Source: Sphingomonas sp. BT-65
GTDB taxonomy: Bacteria > Pseudomonadota > Alphaproteobacteria > Sphingomonadales > Sphingomonadaceae
Direction: 5' to 3'
Assembly: GCF_026107375.2 (NCBI RefSeq)
Contig: NZ_JAPCIA010000002.1
Coordinates: 460,001 to 524,000 of the forward strand
DNA: 64,000 nucleotides
Below are positions 35,064 through 45,449 of the stretch, in pieces; the first letter of the stretch is position 1, and every line of letters begins with the position of its first letter. The notes beneath the pieces were generated by a model. The model ran no database searches, was not told the origin of the DNA, and saw nothing but the letters and a program-made list of their open reading frames with translations. The translations under genes and the position numbers were made by a program.

Positions 35064-35957
35064 ATGAGGATCCGGGCCCTGCTCCTCCTGCTTCCGGCGA
35101 GCACCGCGCTGGCACAGGATCGCGCGCCGCTGCGGCAGGCGACGCCGGAGGAACAGCAGGCGCGCGCCGCGGTGTCGATCGCGGACTATCGCTATGGCGA
35201 CTTGCTGTGGGAGAATGACCGAATCGCCTTCCGCATCTATTCGCGCGCGCTGGAACAGGCCGAGCCGCCCTCCTCCTCGGGGATCGACGCCTGGGGCAAG
35301 CGCGTGCGCTGGCCCTATATGGACCGGCAGCTGCGCACCGGCGACCAGCATGCCGACCATGGCGAGGGGCTCGATTTCTACAATGTCGGCACCGGGCGCG
35401 GCGTGGGCGGACTCGGCGTCTGGCATGACAACAAGCTGTGGACCTCGCGCAACTATGTGCGGCCGCGCATCGCGAGCGCGGGGCCGCAGGTCGCGGACTT
35501 CACCGTCGACTATGAGCCGTGGCCGGTCGATGTCGCGCGGACCGTGTCCGAGACACGCCGCTTCACGCTGCCCGCGGGCACCAATTTCACGCGGATGGTC
35601 TCGACGCTGCGCTCGAACCGGGCGGGGCCGCTGATCGTCGGCATCGGCATCTCGAAGCGGCCGGTCCCCCCGGGGCAACTCGGCAAGATCACCAAGGACG
35701 CCGAGCGTGCGCGCCTGACCTGGTGGGGCCCCACCGACCCGGCCAAGGGCACAATGGCGGCGGCAGTAATGGTCGATCCGCGTGCGTTCGCTGGCTTTGC
35801 CGAAGATGCCGACAATTATCTGATCCTGGTGCGGGCCGAACCGGGCAAGCCGTTCGTCTATTATGCCGGCGCGGCATGGGACCGCGGCCCCGACTTCGCG
35901 ACGCGCGAATCCTGGCAGGCGCAGGTGGACAAGGAGACCCCCGATTTCACACCCTAG
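35064..35957 (+). CDS. DUF4861 family secreted protein
   Basis: A 297-residue exported protein (signal MRIRALLLLLPASTALA). The segments YRYGDLLWENDRIAFRIYSRAL, SSGIDAWGKRVRWPYMD and DHGEGLDFYNVGTGRGVGGLGVW are typical of DUF4861, often found in pectin, rhamnogalacturonan or alginate degradation loci. The biochemical role is not established; a carbohydrate-binding or epimerase/lyase-like beta-sandwich fold is plausible. Divergent from the GH105 gene, followed by the GntR regulator 34 bp downstream. The ribosome-binding site is AAAGGA. Confidence 0.85.
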   Translation: MRIRALLLLLPASTALAQDRAPLRQATPEEQQARAAVSIADYRYGDLLWENDRIAFRIYSRALEQAEPPSSSGIDAWGKRVRWPYMDRQLRTGDQHADHGEGLDFYNVGTGRGVGGLGVWHDNKLWTSRNYVRPRIASAGPQVADFTVDYEPWPVDVARTVSETRRFTLPAGTNFTRMVSTLRSNRAGPLIVGIGISKRPVPPGQLGKITKDAERARLTWWGPTDPAKGTMAAAVMVDPRAFAGFAEDADNYLILVRAEPGKPFVYYAGAAWDRGPDFATRESWQAQVDKETPDFTP

Positions 35958-35991
35958 CCAGCTGCATGGCGGCAATGGTAACGCTCGCATC

Positions 35992-36717
35992 ATGGCGGTT
36001 ACCAAGGCGGCATCGCTGGCAGACAATCTGGTCCAGCGTTTCGAAGAGCAGATCGAGACCGGTGAGATGGCGCCCGGATCGCGCTTTCCGACCGAGAAGG
36101 CGATCACCGAGAGTTTCGGCGTCAGCCGCACCGTGGTGCGCGAGGCCTATTCCCGGCTGGCGGCGCGCGGGCTGCTGATCTCGCGGCGAGGGTCGGGCGC
36201 CTATGTTGCCGAGGGGGCGCAGTATCGCGCCTTCCAGCTGACCGCCGACGAGGTCAGCGCGATTGACGACGTGCTCAAGCTGCTCGAGATGCGCATGGGG
36301 TTCGAGGTCGAGATGGCCGGGCTCGCGGCGCAGCGGCGGTCCGAGGAGGATCTCGCGGAGATCCGCCGCACGCTGGCGGTGATGGACGCGAGCAGCGATG
36401 TTGACGAATCGGTGGTGGCCGATGCCGCCTTCCATGCCGCGATAGCGCGCGCGACCGGCAACGCCTATTTCCTGCGCTTCACCCAGTTCCTGGGCGTGCG
36501 GCTGGTGCCGTCGCGGCGGCTCTATCTGCAGGGCAGCGACGCCAAGAAGCACCAGCGTTACGCGCGCACGATCAACCGCGATCACGAGGCGATCTATGCC
36601 GCAATCGAGGCGGGCGATGCGACCGCCGCACGGCGCGCGGCGCGGCAGCACATGATGAAATCGATGCAGCGCTACGCGAAGCTCAAGGCTACCGGCACCT
36701 CGCGCGCGCCCGACTGA
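35992..36717 (+). CDS. GntR-family regulator, FCD (FadR-type) subfamily
   Basis: A 241-residue DNA-binding protein. The N-terminal winged helix reads SRFPTEKAITESFGVSRTVVREAYSRLAARGLLISRRGSGAYV, and the all-helical FCD ligand domain (about 85-225) has the metal/ligand-type residues DAAFHAAIARATGN and HEAIYAAIEAGD. UxuR/ExuR-type relatives sense uronic acids. FCD proteins bind TTGT-N3-ACAA-like palindromes, and such sites occur at 31894 and 35026, so it probably controls this locus. The ribosome-binding site is weak; the start ATG at 35992 is set by the family N-terminus. Confidence 0.9.
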   Translation: MAVTKAASLADNLVQRFEEQIETGEMAPGSRFPTEKAITESFGVSRTVVREAYSRLAARGLLISRRGSGAYVAEGAQYRAFQLTADEVSAIDDVLKLLEMRMGFEVEMAGLAAQRRSEEDLAEIRRTLAVMDASSDVDESVVADAAFHAAIARATGNAYFLRFTQFLGVRLVPSRRLYLQGSDAKKHQRYARTINRDHEAIYAAIEAGDATAARRAARQHMMKSMQRYAKLKATGTSRAPD

Positions 36718-36726
36718 GCGCGACCC

Positions 36727-37647
36727 TCAATCGCCCTGGGCAGGCACCCAGCCGTGACTGCGCGCCCAGGCGAGGAACAGCCGCGGCCAGGCGGTGGTCG
36801 TGGTGCCGCGCTTGCCCAGCGCGAAGCTGTGACCGCCGGCCTCGAACAAGTGCAGCTCGACCGGTCGCTTGGCGGCGAGCATAGCGGCGTGGAGCCGCAG
36901 GCTGTGCTCGGGCGCGGCGATCGGATCGTCGGCGGCATGGGCGAGGAAGATCGGCGGCGTCGCTGAGCCGACATGCGCCTCTACCGAGAAGGCGTCGCGA
37001 TAGTTGGGCAGCACCTTGAGTTCGCGCGCGGTGCGCGTGGTGTCGATCGGCGCACGCATCGAGATCACCGGGTAGATCAGCGCGGCGAAGTCGGGCACCG
37101 CGCTAACCTGGTCGACGGCATCGGCCGGCGGGTAGAAAGCGTCGCCCCCGCGCGTCGCCAGCGTGCCGGCGAGATGTCCGCCCGCCGAGAAGCCGAGCAC
37201 GCCGATCCGCTTGGGATCGATCCCCAGCGTCTTCCAGTTGCCGCGCAGCAGCCGCATGGCGCGCTGCCCGTCCTGGAACGGGGCGTCGGCATTCCAGCCG
37301 TCACCGGGCAGGCGGTAGTAGAGCACGAAGGCGGTGACCCCGCGCTCGGCCAGCCACTGCGCGGTCGGCATCGCCGCGCTGCCGATCTGGATACGGAAAT
37401 AGCCGCCCCCGCCGATCACCAGCACCGCCGCGCCATTCGGGTTCTCCGGCCGCACCACCACCATGCGCGGCACGGTGACGTTGGAGACCGATCCGGTCGC
37501 CGCGCCCTCATTGCCGATCTTCTCCGGGCCAGCCGGCCTGCCGCCGCCGGGCATCGCGCCCGGCCACAGGTTGATCACTTCCCCGCCCTGCGCCGCGGCC
37601 GGAACCGCGACGAGGAGCAGGGCGAACGCGGCGAGCCAGCGGATCAT
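36727..37647 (-). CDS. secreted alpha/beta-hydrolase, esterase/lipase type
   Basis: A 306-residue exported hydrolase. The oxyanion-type motif VLVIGGGGYF is near 80, the nucleophile elbow GFSAGGH contains the catalytic Ser, and Asp (HAADDPIAAPEH) and His (FEAGGHSFALG) complete the triad. The BD-FAE/acetyl-esterase-like layout suggests removal of acetyl or other ester groups from plant polysaccharides. The second of two adjacent ATGs (37647) has better spacing from GAGG. It lies 5 bp after the TonB receptor on the same strand and is convergent with the GntR gene. Confidence 0.88.
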   Translation of the reverse strand: MIRWLAAFALLLVAVPAAAQGGEVINLWPGAMPGGGRPAGPEKIGNEGAATGSVSNVTVPRMVVVRPENPNGAAVLVIGGGGYFRIQIGSAAMPTAQWLAERGVTAFVLYYRLPGDGWNADAPFQDGQRAMRLLRGNWKTLGIDPKRIGVLGFSAGGHLAGTLATRGGDAFYPPADAVDQVSAVPDFAALIYPVISMRAPIDTTRTARELKVLPNYRDAFSVEAHVGSATPPIFLAHAADDPIAAPEHSLRLHAAMLAAKRPVELHLFEAGGHSFALGKRGTTTTAWPRLFLAWARSHGWVPAQGD

Positions 37648-37655
37648 CATTTCCC

Positions 37656-40600
37656 TCAGAACTTCTTGCCGATCGACGCGTAGATGTATCGGCCATAAGG
37701 CACGTAGAGCGAACCCAGATAGCCATCTGCGGTGATCGGCGGCTGGGTGTCGAAGATGTTGCGCGCGCCGATGCGGAAGCGCGTGTCCTCGAGCGGCCCG
37801 CTGCGGATGCGATACTGGCCGTAGAGGTTGAAGAACGCCTTGCCCTCAAGCGGATACGGATTGCCCTGCGCGTCGAGGAAATTGGTGTCGTAGACCTTGC
37901 CGATATAGTTGCCGAACGCGCCGATCTGGAAGCCCTTGTGCGACCAGGTGAGCGATCCGGTGACGCGCCATTTGGGCCGGCCGCGCTCCTCCAGCAGATC
38001 ACTGGCGTCGGTGAGCGGGGTGGCGGGATCGATCGCCCCGGATTCGCGCGCGTCGAACAGCGCCTGCACCGCCGGCGGCGTATCGCGCGAGAATTTGGTC
38101 AGGCGCGCGGCGTTGAGCGCGACGTCGAACCGGCCGATGCCGGTGCGGACATTGTAGAGCAGCGCGAGATCGATGCCCTGTACCGTCTGCGGCAACAGGT
38201 TGACGAACTGGTCGTTGATCCGCGTCACCGCGCCTGCCGCCGCAAGCCCGGTTCCGGCGAATACCGGCGTGTCGTCCGCCGTCGGCGCCGCGCGGATCAC
38301 GTTGGGGTTGCTCGATCCCTGCAGCCGCAGGAGATAATCGAGCACCAGCGCATTCTGCGCGCCGAACTGGCCGACGATGCCGGTCTGCTGGATCGACCAG
38401 AAATCGGCGGTGAGCGTCAGGCGGCCATATTCCGCGGGGATGAACTTGGGCTCGATCACCGTGCCCACGGTCCAGTTGGTGCTCTCTTCCGGCTTCAGAT
38501 CCGGATTGCCGCTGATGAAGATCGAGTAGCTGATCCCGCGGCTGCACGCCGAATAGTTCGTGATGCGGCCGGCGCGCAGATCGGCCTCGCACCGGTAATA
38601 ATCGGTGTTCGAGTTGAGCCGCGAATAGGCGACGGTCTTGGTCTGCTCGAGGTTCGGCGCACGGAAGCCCTGCGACCAGGAGCCGCGCAGGCGCAGGCCG
38701 TCGACGATATCCCAGGCGGCGGCGATCTTGGGCTTCGCGACCGAGCCGAAGTCCGAATATTCCTCGAACCGTCCGGCGAGCTGAAGGTCGAGCCGGTGGA
38801 CCAGCGGCACGTTCATCTCGGGCGAGACCACCGGCACCGCGAGCTCGGCAAAGGCCGAGAATACGCTGCGGCTGCCGCGCGTCGAGGGCGTCGGGCTGAC
38901 CGCGGCGACGTTGGAGAGGTTGGTCTCGCCCGTCACCATGTCGGTGAAGGTGATCGTGCCGTTGAGGCGCGGATCGCGAATATCCTCCTGCGTCTCGCGC
39001 CGCCCCTCGATGCCGAACGCGATGCCGAGGCCGCCGGCAGGCAGGTCGAACAGGCTGGCGTTGGAGAGCTTGAAATCGCCGAGCAACAAGCTGGTCTTCG
39101 ACTTGCGCACCAGGTTGAAGCTGAACGAGTCGATCGTCGCCTGGCTGGCGGGCGAGCAGTCGCCGACCGATGGTGTTGCGGAACACCCTCCGCTGAATGG
39201 ATTGTACGCATCCGGGGTCGACAAGGCGAGATTGCGCTGAAGCGCGGTCATATCGATCGCATTCGAGCTGTCGCGCGCCTGCGCCTCCGAATAGAGGACC
39301 GCGGTGTCATAGTCGAAGCTGCCGAGCTTGCCGCGCGCGCCGAGCAGGAAGCGTGACTGCCAGTTCTCGACGTCCACCACCTGGTTGCCGGCATCGACGA
39401 AGCGATAGGTGGTGAGGCGCACCGGCAGGCCCGCGGCGGGGACGTTGGTGAGGCCCGGGATGCGGTTGGGGTTGGCCTGGCCGTTGGCGAAGGTGACCGG
39501 GCCGAACGGGTTCCAGTAATTGCTCGCCGGGATGACGATCGCGTTCAAGTTGATCGTCGGCGGCTGGATGCGGCGCGTGTCCGCGAGATAATAGCCGAGC
39601 TCGGTATAGAGTTCGACGGCGTCGCTCACCTCGTAGCGGCCGGTGAAGAAGGCGTTGTAGCGGTCGAACGAGGGCGTGACGGTGGTGCCGGGGCGCGTGT
39701 CGAACCGCTCGCTGCGCAGCGTGGTGCCGGTCGCGCGGGTGCCGGTGCCGAAGCAGACATTGGTGTTGACGGTGAAGGCGCAGCCCGGGTTCGCCGACGA
39801 CTGGGTGTGGAACGCGCCGGCCGAGGAGGTCATCGCCTGGTTGCCCGGGCTGCGGCGGATCGTGCCGGGCCCGCCGACCACGGCGAGGTTCGCCCACGGG
39901 CTCTGGGTGGCGCGGCCATCGGCGGTGAGGTTGCCGGCGAAGGCGGGGTCGTCCTCGAAATAGGACATGAGATTGTCGGTCGCGGTATAGGGCTGGTCCT
40001 CGGCGAGCTGCGCGGTGCGGCGGACATAGTTCAGGAACAGCGAGAAGTTGCCGCGGCCCTCGTCGAAGCTGTGGCCGACCAGCGCGGTGCCTTCATATTC
40101 CTTGCGATGCGTGCCCTCGGCATAGCCGTAGCGGAAGTCGAGCTGGGCGCCGTCATAGTCGCTGCGCGTGACGGTGTTGACCACGCCCGCGACCGCGTCC
40201 GAGCCGTAGATCGCCGAGGCGCCATCGCGCAGGATCTCGAGCCGCTCGAGCCCGGCGACGGGCAGCGAGTTGGAGTTGTAGCCGAGCACCGGCACGTTGC
40301 CGTCACCCGCCTGGCTGGTCGGGTGGCTGACGAGGCGGCGGCCGTTGAGCAACGTCAGCGTGTTGCCGACGCCGAGGTTGCGCAGGTTGATCGAGTTGAC
40401 GTCGCCGCGCGCCGCATTGCTGGTCTGCGGGTTGTTCGCTTCGTTGAAGGTGACGTCGCCGGCCTGCGGGATCGAGCGGATGAGATCGTCGCCCGAGAGC
40501 GCGCCGGTGGCGTCGATCTGGTCGCGGTCGACCACCGAAACCGGAAGCGCGGCGGTGATCTTGCCCTTGATCTGGCTGCCGACCACCACGACCTCCTGCT

Positions 40601-40736
40601 CGGCCGGCGAAGCCTCCTCCGCGGCCGGATCGGCTTGCGGAAGGCCCCCGTCCTGCGCCTGCGCGGGCAGCGCGATCGCCAGCGCGATCAGCGCAGTGCC
40701 GCCGCAAAGCATGCGAAGCCTGGTCCGGTCGGTCAT
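37656..40736 (-). CDS. TonB-dependent receptor
   Basis: A 1026-residue outer-membrane receptor with signal peptide (about 1-27), TonB box EVVVVGSQIKG near 48, plug (NTLTLLNGRRLVS... LERLEILRDGASAIYGSDAVAGVVN) and a barrel ending in KKF. The plug is of the common sphingomonad type with the LLNGRR motif. Substrate is uncertain: downstream is an ester hydrolase and upstream dctA, so an acidic or acylated compound is plausible. It is 57 bp after dctA on the same strand. Confidence 0.94.
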   Translation of the reverse strand: MTDRTRLRMLCGGTALIALAIALPAQAQDGGLPQADPAAEEASPAEQEVVVVGSQIKGKITAALPVSVVDRDQIDATGALSGDDLIRSIPQAGDVTFNEANNPQTSNAARGDVNSINLRNLGVGNTLTLLNGRRLVSHPTSQAGDGNVPVLGYNSNSLPVAGLERLEILRDGASAIYGSDAVAGVVNTVTRSDYDGAQLDFRYGYAEGTHRKEYEGTALVGHSFDEGRGNFSLFLNYVRRTAQLAEDQPYTATDNLMSYFEDDPAFAGNLTADGRATQSPWANLAVVGGPGTIRRSPGNQAMTSSAGAFHTQSSANPGCAFTVNTNVCFGTGTRATGTTLRSERFDTRPGTTVTPSFDRYNAFFTGRYEVSDAVELYTELGYYLADTRRIQPPTINLNAIVIPASNYWNPFGPVTFANGQANPNRIPGLTNVPAAGLPVRLTTYRFVDAGNQVVDVENWQSRFLLGARGKLGSFDYDTAVLYSEAQARDSSNAIDMTALQRNLALSTPDAYNPFSGGCSATPSVGDCSPASQATIDSFSFNLVRKSKTSLLLGDFKLSNASLFDLPAGGLGIAFGIEGRRETQEDIRDPRLNGTITFTDMVTGETNLSNVAAVSPTPSTRGSRSVFSAFAELAVPVVSPEMNVPLVHRLDLQLAGRFEEYSDFGSVAKPKIAAAWDIVDGLRLRGSWSQGFRAPNLEQTKTVAYSRLNSNTDYYRCEADLRAGRITNYSACSRGISYSIFISGNPDLKPEESTNWTVGTVIEPKFIPAEYGRLTLTADFWSIQQTGIVGQFGAQNALVLDYLLRLQGSSNPNVIRAAPTADDTPVFAGTGLAAAGAVTRINDQFVNLLPQTVQGIDLALLYNVRTGIGRFDVALNAARLTKFSRDTPPAVQALFDARESGAIDPATPLTDASDLLEERGRPKWRVTGSLTWSHKGFQIGAFGNYIGKVYDTNFLDAQGNPYPLEGKAFFNLYGQYRIRSGPLEDTRFRIGARNIFDTQPPITADGYLGSLYVPYGRYIYASIGKKF

Positions 40737-40793
40737 CTCTTCTCTCCCTTGCTGGAAGGCGGCTTCCTCGTCCGCGCTTCCCTTTTCGTTGGT

Positions 40794-42128
40794 TCAATCC
40801 GGGTCGGTCTCCACCGCCGGGCGCGCGGGGGCTTCGGGCGCTGGACCGTCGAGCGCACGTGCGAGCGCGTCGCGGTCGAGCGCATTGTCCCAGCGCGCGA
40901 CGACGATCGTCGCGACGGCATTGCCGATGAAATTGGTGAGGCTGCGGCACTCGCTCATGAAGCGGTCGATGCCGAGGATCAACGCCATGCCCGCGACCGG
41001 CACCGAGGGCACGATCGAGAGCGTCGCGGCGAGCGTGATGAAGCCCGCGCCGGTGACGCCCGCGGCGCCCTTGGACGAGATCATCGCAATCGCGAGCAGC
41101 GCGATCTGGTCGCCCAGCGTGAGGTCGACATTGCACGCCTGCGCGATGAACAGCGCCGCTAGCGTCATGTAGATGTTGGTGCCGTCGAGGTTGAACGAAT
41201 AGCCGGTCGGCACGACGAGGCCGACGACCGACTTCTGGCAGCCGGCGCGCTCCATCTTGTCCATCAGGCTCGGCAGCGCGCTTTCGGACGAGGAGGTGCC
41301 GAGCACCAGCAGCAACTCGGCGCGGAGGTAGCGGATCAGCTTGAAGATCGAGAAACCGGCGAGCCGCGCGGCGATGCCGAGCACCACCACGACGAAGATG
41401 ATCGACGTGAGGTAGAAGGTCGCGACCAGCCCGGCGAGGTTGGCGAGCGATTCGATGCCGTACTTGCCGATCGTGAAAGCCATCGCGCCGAACGCGCCGA
41501 TCGGCGCCGCGCGCATCAGGATGCCGACCAGCTTGAACACGACCAGGCCGGTGCGCTCGAGCAGGTCGCGCACCGGCGCGGCGGGCTCGCCGACCATCGA
41601 CAGCGCGATGCCGAACAGGATCGAGACGAGCAGCACCTGGAGCAGCGAATCCCCGGCGAGCGCGGAGACGAGCGTGGTCGGGATGATCGCCATCAGGAAG
41701 GCGACGATCGAGCTGTCGTGCGCCTTGGCGACGTAATCCTTGACCGCGCCGGTATCGAGCGAGGCCGGGTCGACGTTCATCCCCGCGCCCGGCTGGATCG
41801 TGTTGGCGACGATCAGCCCGACGATCAGCGCGAGCGTCGAGAAGAACAGGAAATAGGCGAAGGCCTTACCCGCGACGCGGCCGACCGATTTGAGCTCGCT
41901 CATCCCCGCGATGCCGGTGACGAGGGTCAGGAAGATCACCGGGGCGATGATCATCTTGACCAGCTTGATGAAGGCGTCGCCGAGCGGCTTCAATGACTCG
42001 CCCGCGCTCGGCCAGAAGAAGCCGATGCCGACGCCGAGCGCGATCGCGATCAGCACCTGGACATAAAGCTGCCCAAGCCAGTGACCGCGCCGTTGCGGCT
42101 GCGTCGAATATTCGAGTGCGATCGCCAT
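40794..42128 (-). CDS. dctA: C4-dicarboxylate:cation symporter DctA
   Basis: A 444-residue inner-membrane symporter of the DAACS family, taking up succinate, fumarate and malate. Signatures: serine-rich hairpin [34 protein letters not shown] and the substrate-binding [19 protein letters not shown]. Eight or so helices and two re-entrant loops are implied by the hydrophobic pattern. Divergent from dctB-dctD; its upstream region contains tandem DctD-like sites and a sigma-54-like promoter. The start ATG at 42128 follows GGGAGG. Confidence 0.96.
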   Translation of the reverse strand: MAIALEYSTQPQRRGHWLGQLYVQVLIAIALGVGIGFFWPSAGESLKPLGDAFIKLVKMIIAPVIFLTLVTGIAGMSELKSVGRVAGKAFAYFLFFSTLALIVGLIVANTIQPGAGMNVDPASLDTGAVKDYVAKAHDSSIVAFLMAIIPTTLVSALAGDSLLQVLLVSILFGIALSMVGEPAAPVRDLLERTGLVVFKLVGILMRAAPIGAFGAMAFTIGKYGIESLANLAGLVATFYLTSIIFVVVVLGIAARLAGFSIFKLIRYLRAELLLVLGTSSSESALPSLMDKMERAGCQKSVVGLVVPTGYSFNLDGTNIYMTLAALFIAQACNVDLTLGDQIALLAIAMISSKGAAGVTGAGFITLAATLSIVPSVPVAGMALILGIDRFMSECRSLTNFIGNAVATIVVARWDNALDRDALARALDGPAPEAPARPAVETDPD

Positions 42129-42212
42129 TCTATCCTCCCGTCGCGCCTTGCCGGCGTCGATTCTGGGCCACGTGCAGCGGCGGTGCCGTTATCCTTCCGT
42201 CACCGCACGAAC

Positions 42213-42228
42213 CCCAAGAATCTAGCCA
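42213..42228 (-). promoter_or_regulatory. sigma-54-like promoter of dctA, degenerate at -12
   Basis: Minus strand TGGCTAGATTCTTGGG has the -24 TGGC and a TTGG at the -12 position with correct 16-base register. The expected GC at -12 is GG, so it is an imperfect match. It would start transcription about 75 bases before dctA. Confidence 0.4.
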
Positions 42229-42274
42229 AGCAGTTGATTTACATGACTTTACCAGCGAACTGTGCCGCCGAACC

Positions 42275-42324
42275 TGTGCGAAAATGCGCACATGCAAATC
42301 CAAGAATGTGTGATATTCCGCACA
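42275..42324 (-). promoter_or_regulatory. tandem DctD-like upstream activating sites
   Basis: Two 18-bp dyads: TGTGCGAAAATGCGCACA (42275-42292) and TGTGTGATATTCCGCACA (42307-42324), identical at 14 of 18 positions, centres 32 bp (about three helical turns) apart. They lie about 80 and 110 bp upstream of the predicted dctA start point and directly before dctB, the arrangement known for rhizobial DctD. Confidence 0.7.
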
Positions 42325-42325
42325 A

Positions 42326-44105
42326 ATGAAAGGCGTGACTCGATCGACGCGGAGTCTCGTGCTGCTGGCGGCGGCGGGCGCGGTACTGCTGGCGCTGGTC
42401 GCGGTGCTCGCCTTCCGCATCGCGCAGCAGCAGGCGGTGTCGGCGACCGACCGCGCCGCCACCCAGCTGGCCCGCGACAATGCTGGTTTGTTTGCGAGCG
42501 AGCTGCAGAAGTTCCGGCTGCTCCCGCTGGTGCTCGCCGAATATCCCGACGTGCGCGCGATGCTCGAGACCGGCGATGCCGCAACGATCGGCCGGATCAA
42601 CTCACGGCTCGAGCTGCTCGCACAGCGCACCGATGCGGCGGTGATCTATGTGCTGACCGCACAGGGCCGCACCGTTGCGGCGAGCAACTATCGCCTGCCG
42701 ACCAGCTTCGTCGGGCAGGATTACGGCTTCCGCCCCTATTTCCAGGGCGCGATCCGCGATGGCGGCGCCGAGCTGTTCGCGCTCGGCACGGTGAGCGGCC
42801 GCCCCGGCCTCTATCTCGCGCGGCGGATCGGCGATGCTGCACGGCCACTCGGGGTGATCGTGGTCAAGATCGAATTCGAGAGGATGCAGGCGGCGTGGGC
42901 GCGCCAGCAGGGCGAGACGATCGTGACCGACCGGCATGGCGTGGTGATCGTGACCAGCGAGCCGGGCTGGCGTTTCGGAACGATCGGGCAGCTCGGGCCC
43001 GATGCGCGCGCCGCGATTCGCACGACGCGGCAATATGGCGATCTGCCGCTCGCTCCCCTGCCGCTGACGATCGCGGACGGCACGGCGCGCATGGCCGGCG
43101 AGGAGCCGGGCAGCCGCATCGCCGCGACCGGGCTGCCGCTCGCTGGAGCACAGCTACGCGCGCTGTTCCCGCTCGACCCGGCGATGCGCAGCGCCAGGGC
43201 GAGTGCGTGGCTGGTGTCGGTCGGCGCGCTGGTGGTGATCGCCGGCGCGCTGCTGCTGATGTGGCGCGCGCGCGAGCGGCGGCTGCTCCAGATCGCCGCG
43301 CAGCGCGCGCTCGAAGGCCAGGTCGCCGAGCGCACCGCTGAGCTGCGCGAGGCCAACGCGCAGCTGGTCGCCGAAAGCGCCGAACGCGCGCGCGCCGACC
43401 AGCGCTATCGCGCCGCGCGCGAGGAGCTGGCGCAGGCCAACCGGCTGGGCTCGCTGGGACAGATCACCGCGGGCGTGGCGCACGAGATCAACCAGCCAGT
43501 TGCGGCGATCCGCAGCTTCGCCGAGAATGCGCAGGGGTTCCTCGCCAAGGGCGACGGCGCGCGCACCGATGGTAACCTCGCGCGCATCGTCGAGCTGACC
43601 CAGCGCATCGGCACGATCACCGCCGAGCTGCGCAACTTCGCGCGACGACGCACGCCGGAGACCGGGGCGGTCGACGTCGACGCGGCGATCGAATCGACCT
43701 TGCTGCTGATCGGCGACCGGGTGCGCGCGCAGGGCGTGACGCTCGAGCGCATCGGCGAGACCGGGCTCCAGGTGACCGCCGATCGCGTGCGATTGGAGCA
43801 GATCCTGATCAACCTGATCCAGAACGCGCTCGACGCGCTGGCCGGGCGCGAGCAGACGGTGATCCGGATCGGCACCACCCGCGGCGCGGACCATGTCGCG
43901 ATCGAGCTGGCGGACAATGGCCCGGGCGTGCCGGCGCATCTCCGCGACCAGCTGTTCATGCCCTTCGTCACCGGCCGCGACGAGGGCCTCGGCCTCGGCC
44001 TCCCGATCGCGCGCAACATTGCGCGAGATTTCGGCGGGGAGCTGAGCCTGGCCGAGTCCGCGCTCGGCGGCGGCGCGTTCCGTCTCACCTTGCCGGAGGC
44101 GGCGC

Positions 44106-44113
<8 letters not shown>
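42326..44113 (+). CDS. dctB: C4-dicarboxylate sensor histidine kinase DctB
   Basis: A 595-residue membrane sensor: helix 1 at about 11-32, a periplasmic double-PAS-like sensor domain to about 290 (with GFRPYFQGAI..GLYLARRI), helix 2 at about 294-314, a coiled-coil, then the kinase. The phospho-acceptor is His386 in AGVAHEINQPVAAIRSFAEN, followed by N-box NLIQNALDAL and G-boxes DNGPGVP and GLGLGLPIA. It phosphorylates DctD in response to dicarboxylates. Its last 8 bp overlap dctD. The start ATG at 42326 is 1 bp after the promoter-proximal DctD-like site. Confidence 0.95.
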
Positions 44114-45443
<1,330 letters not shown>

Positions 45444-45449
45444 TCCGGT

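Noticed and set aside
42288..42303. Alternative sigma-54 element TTGGATTTGCATGTGC on the minus strand
   Set aside because: It has GG-N10-GC spacing but overlaps the DctD-like dyad and would give a 150-base leader; the element at 42213-42228 is better placed.
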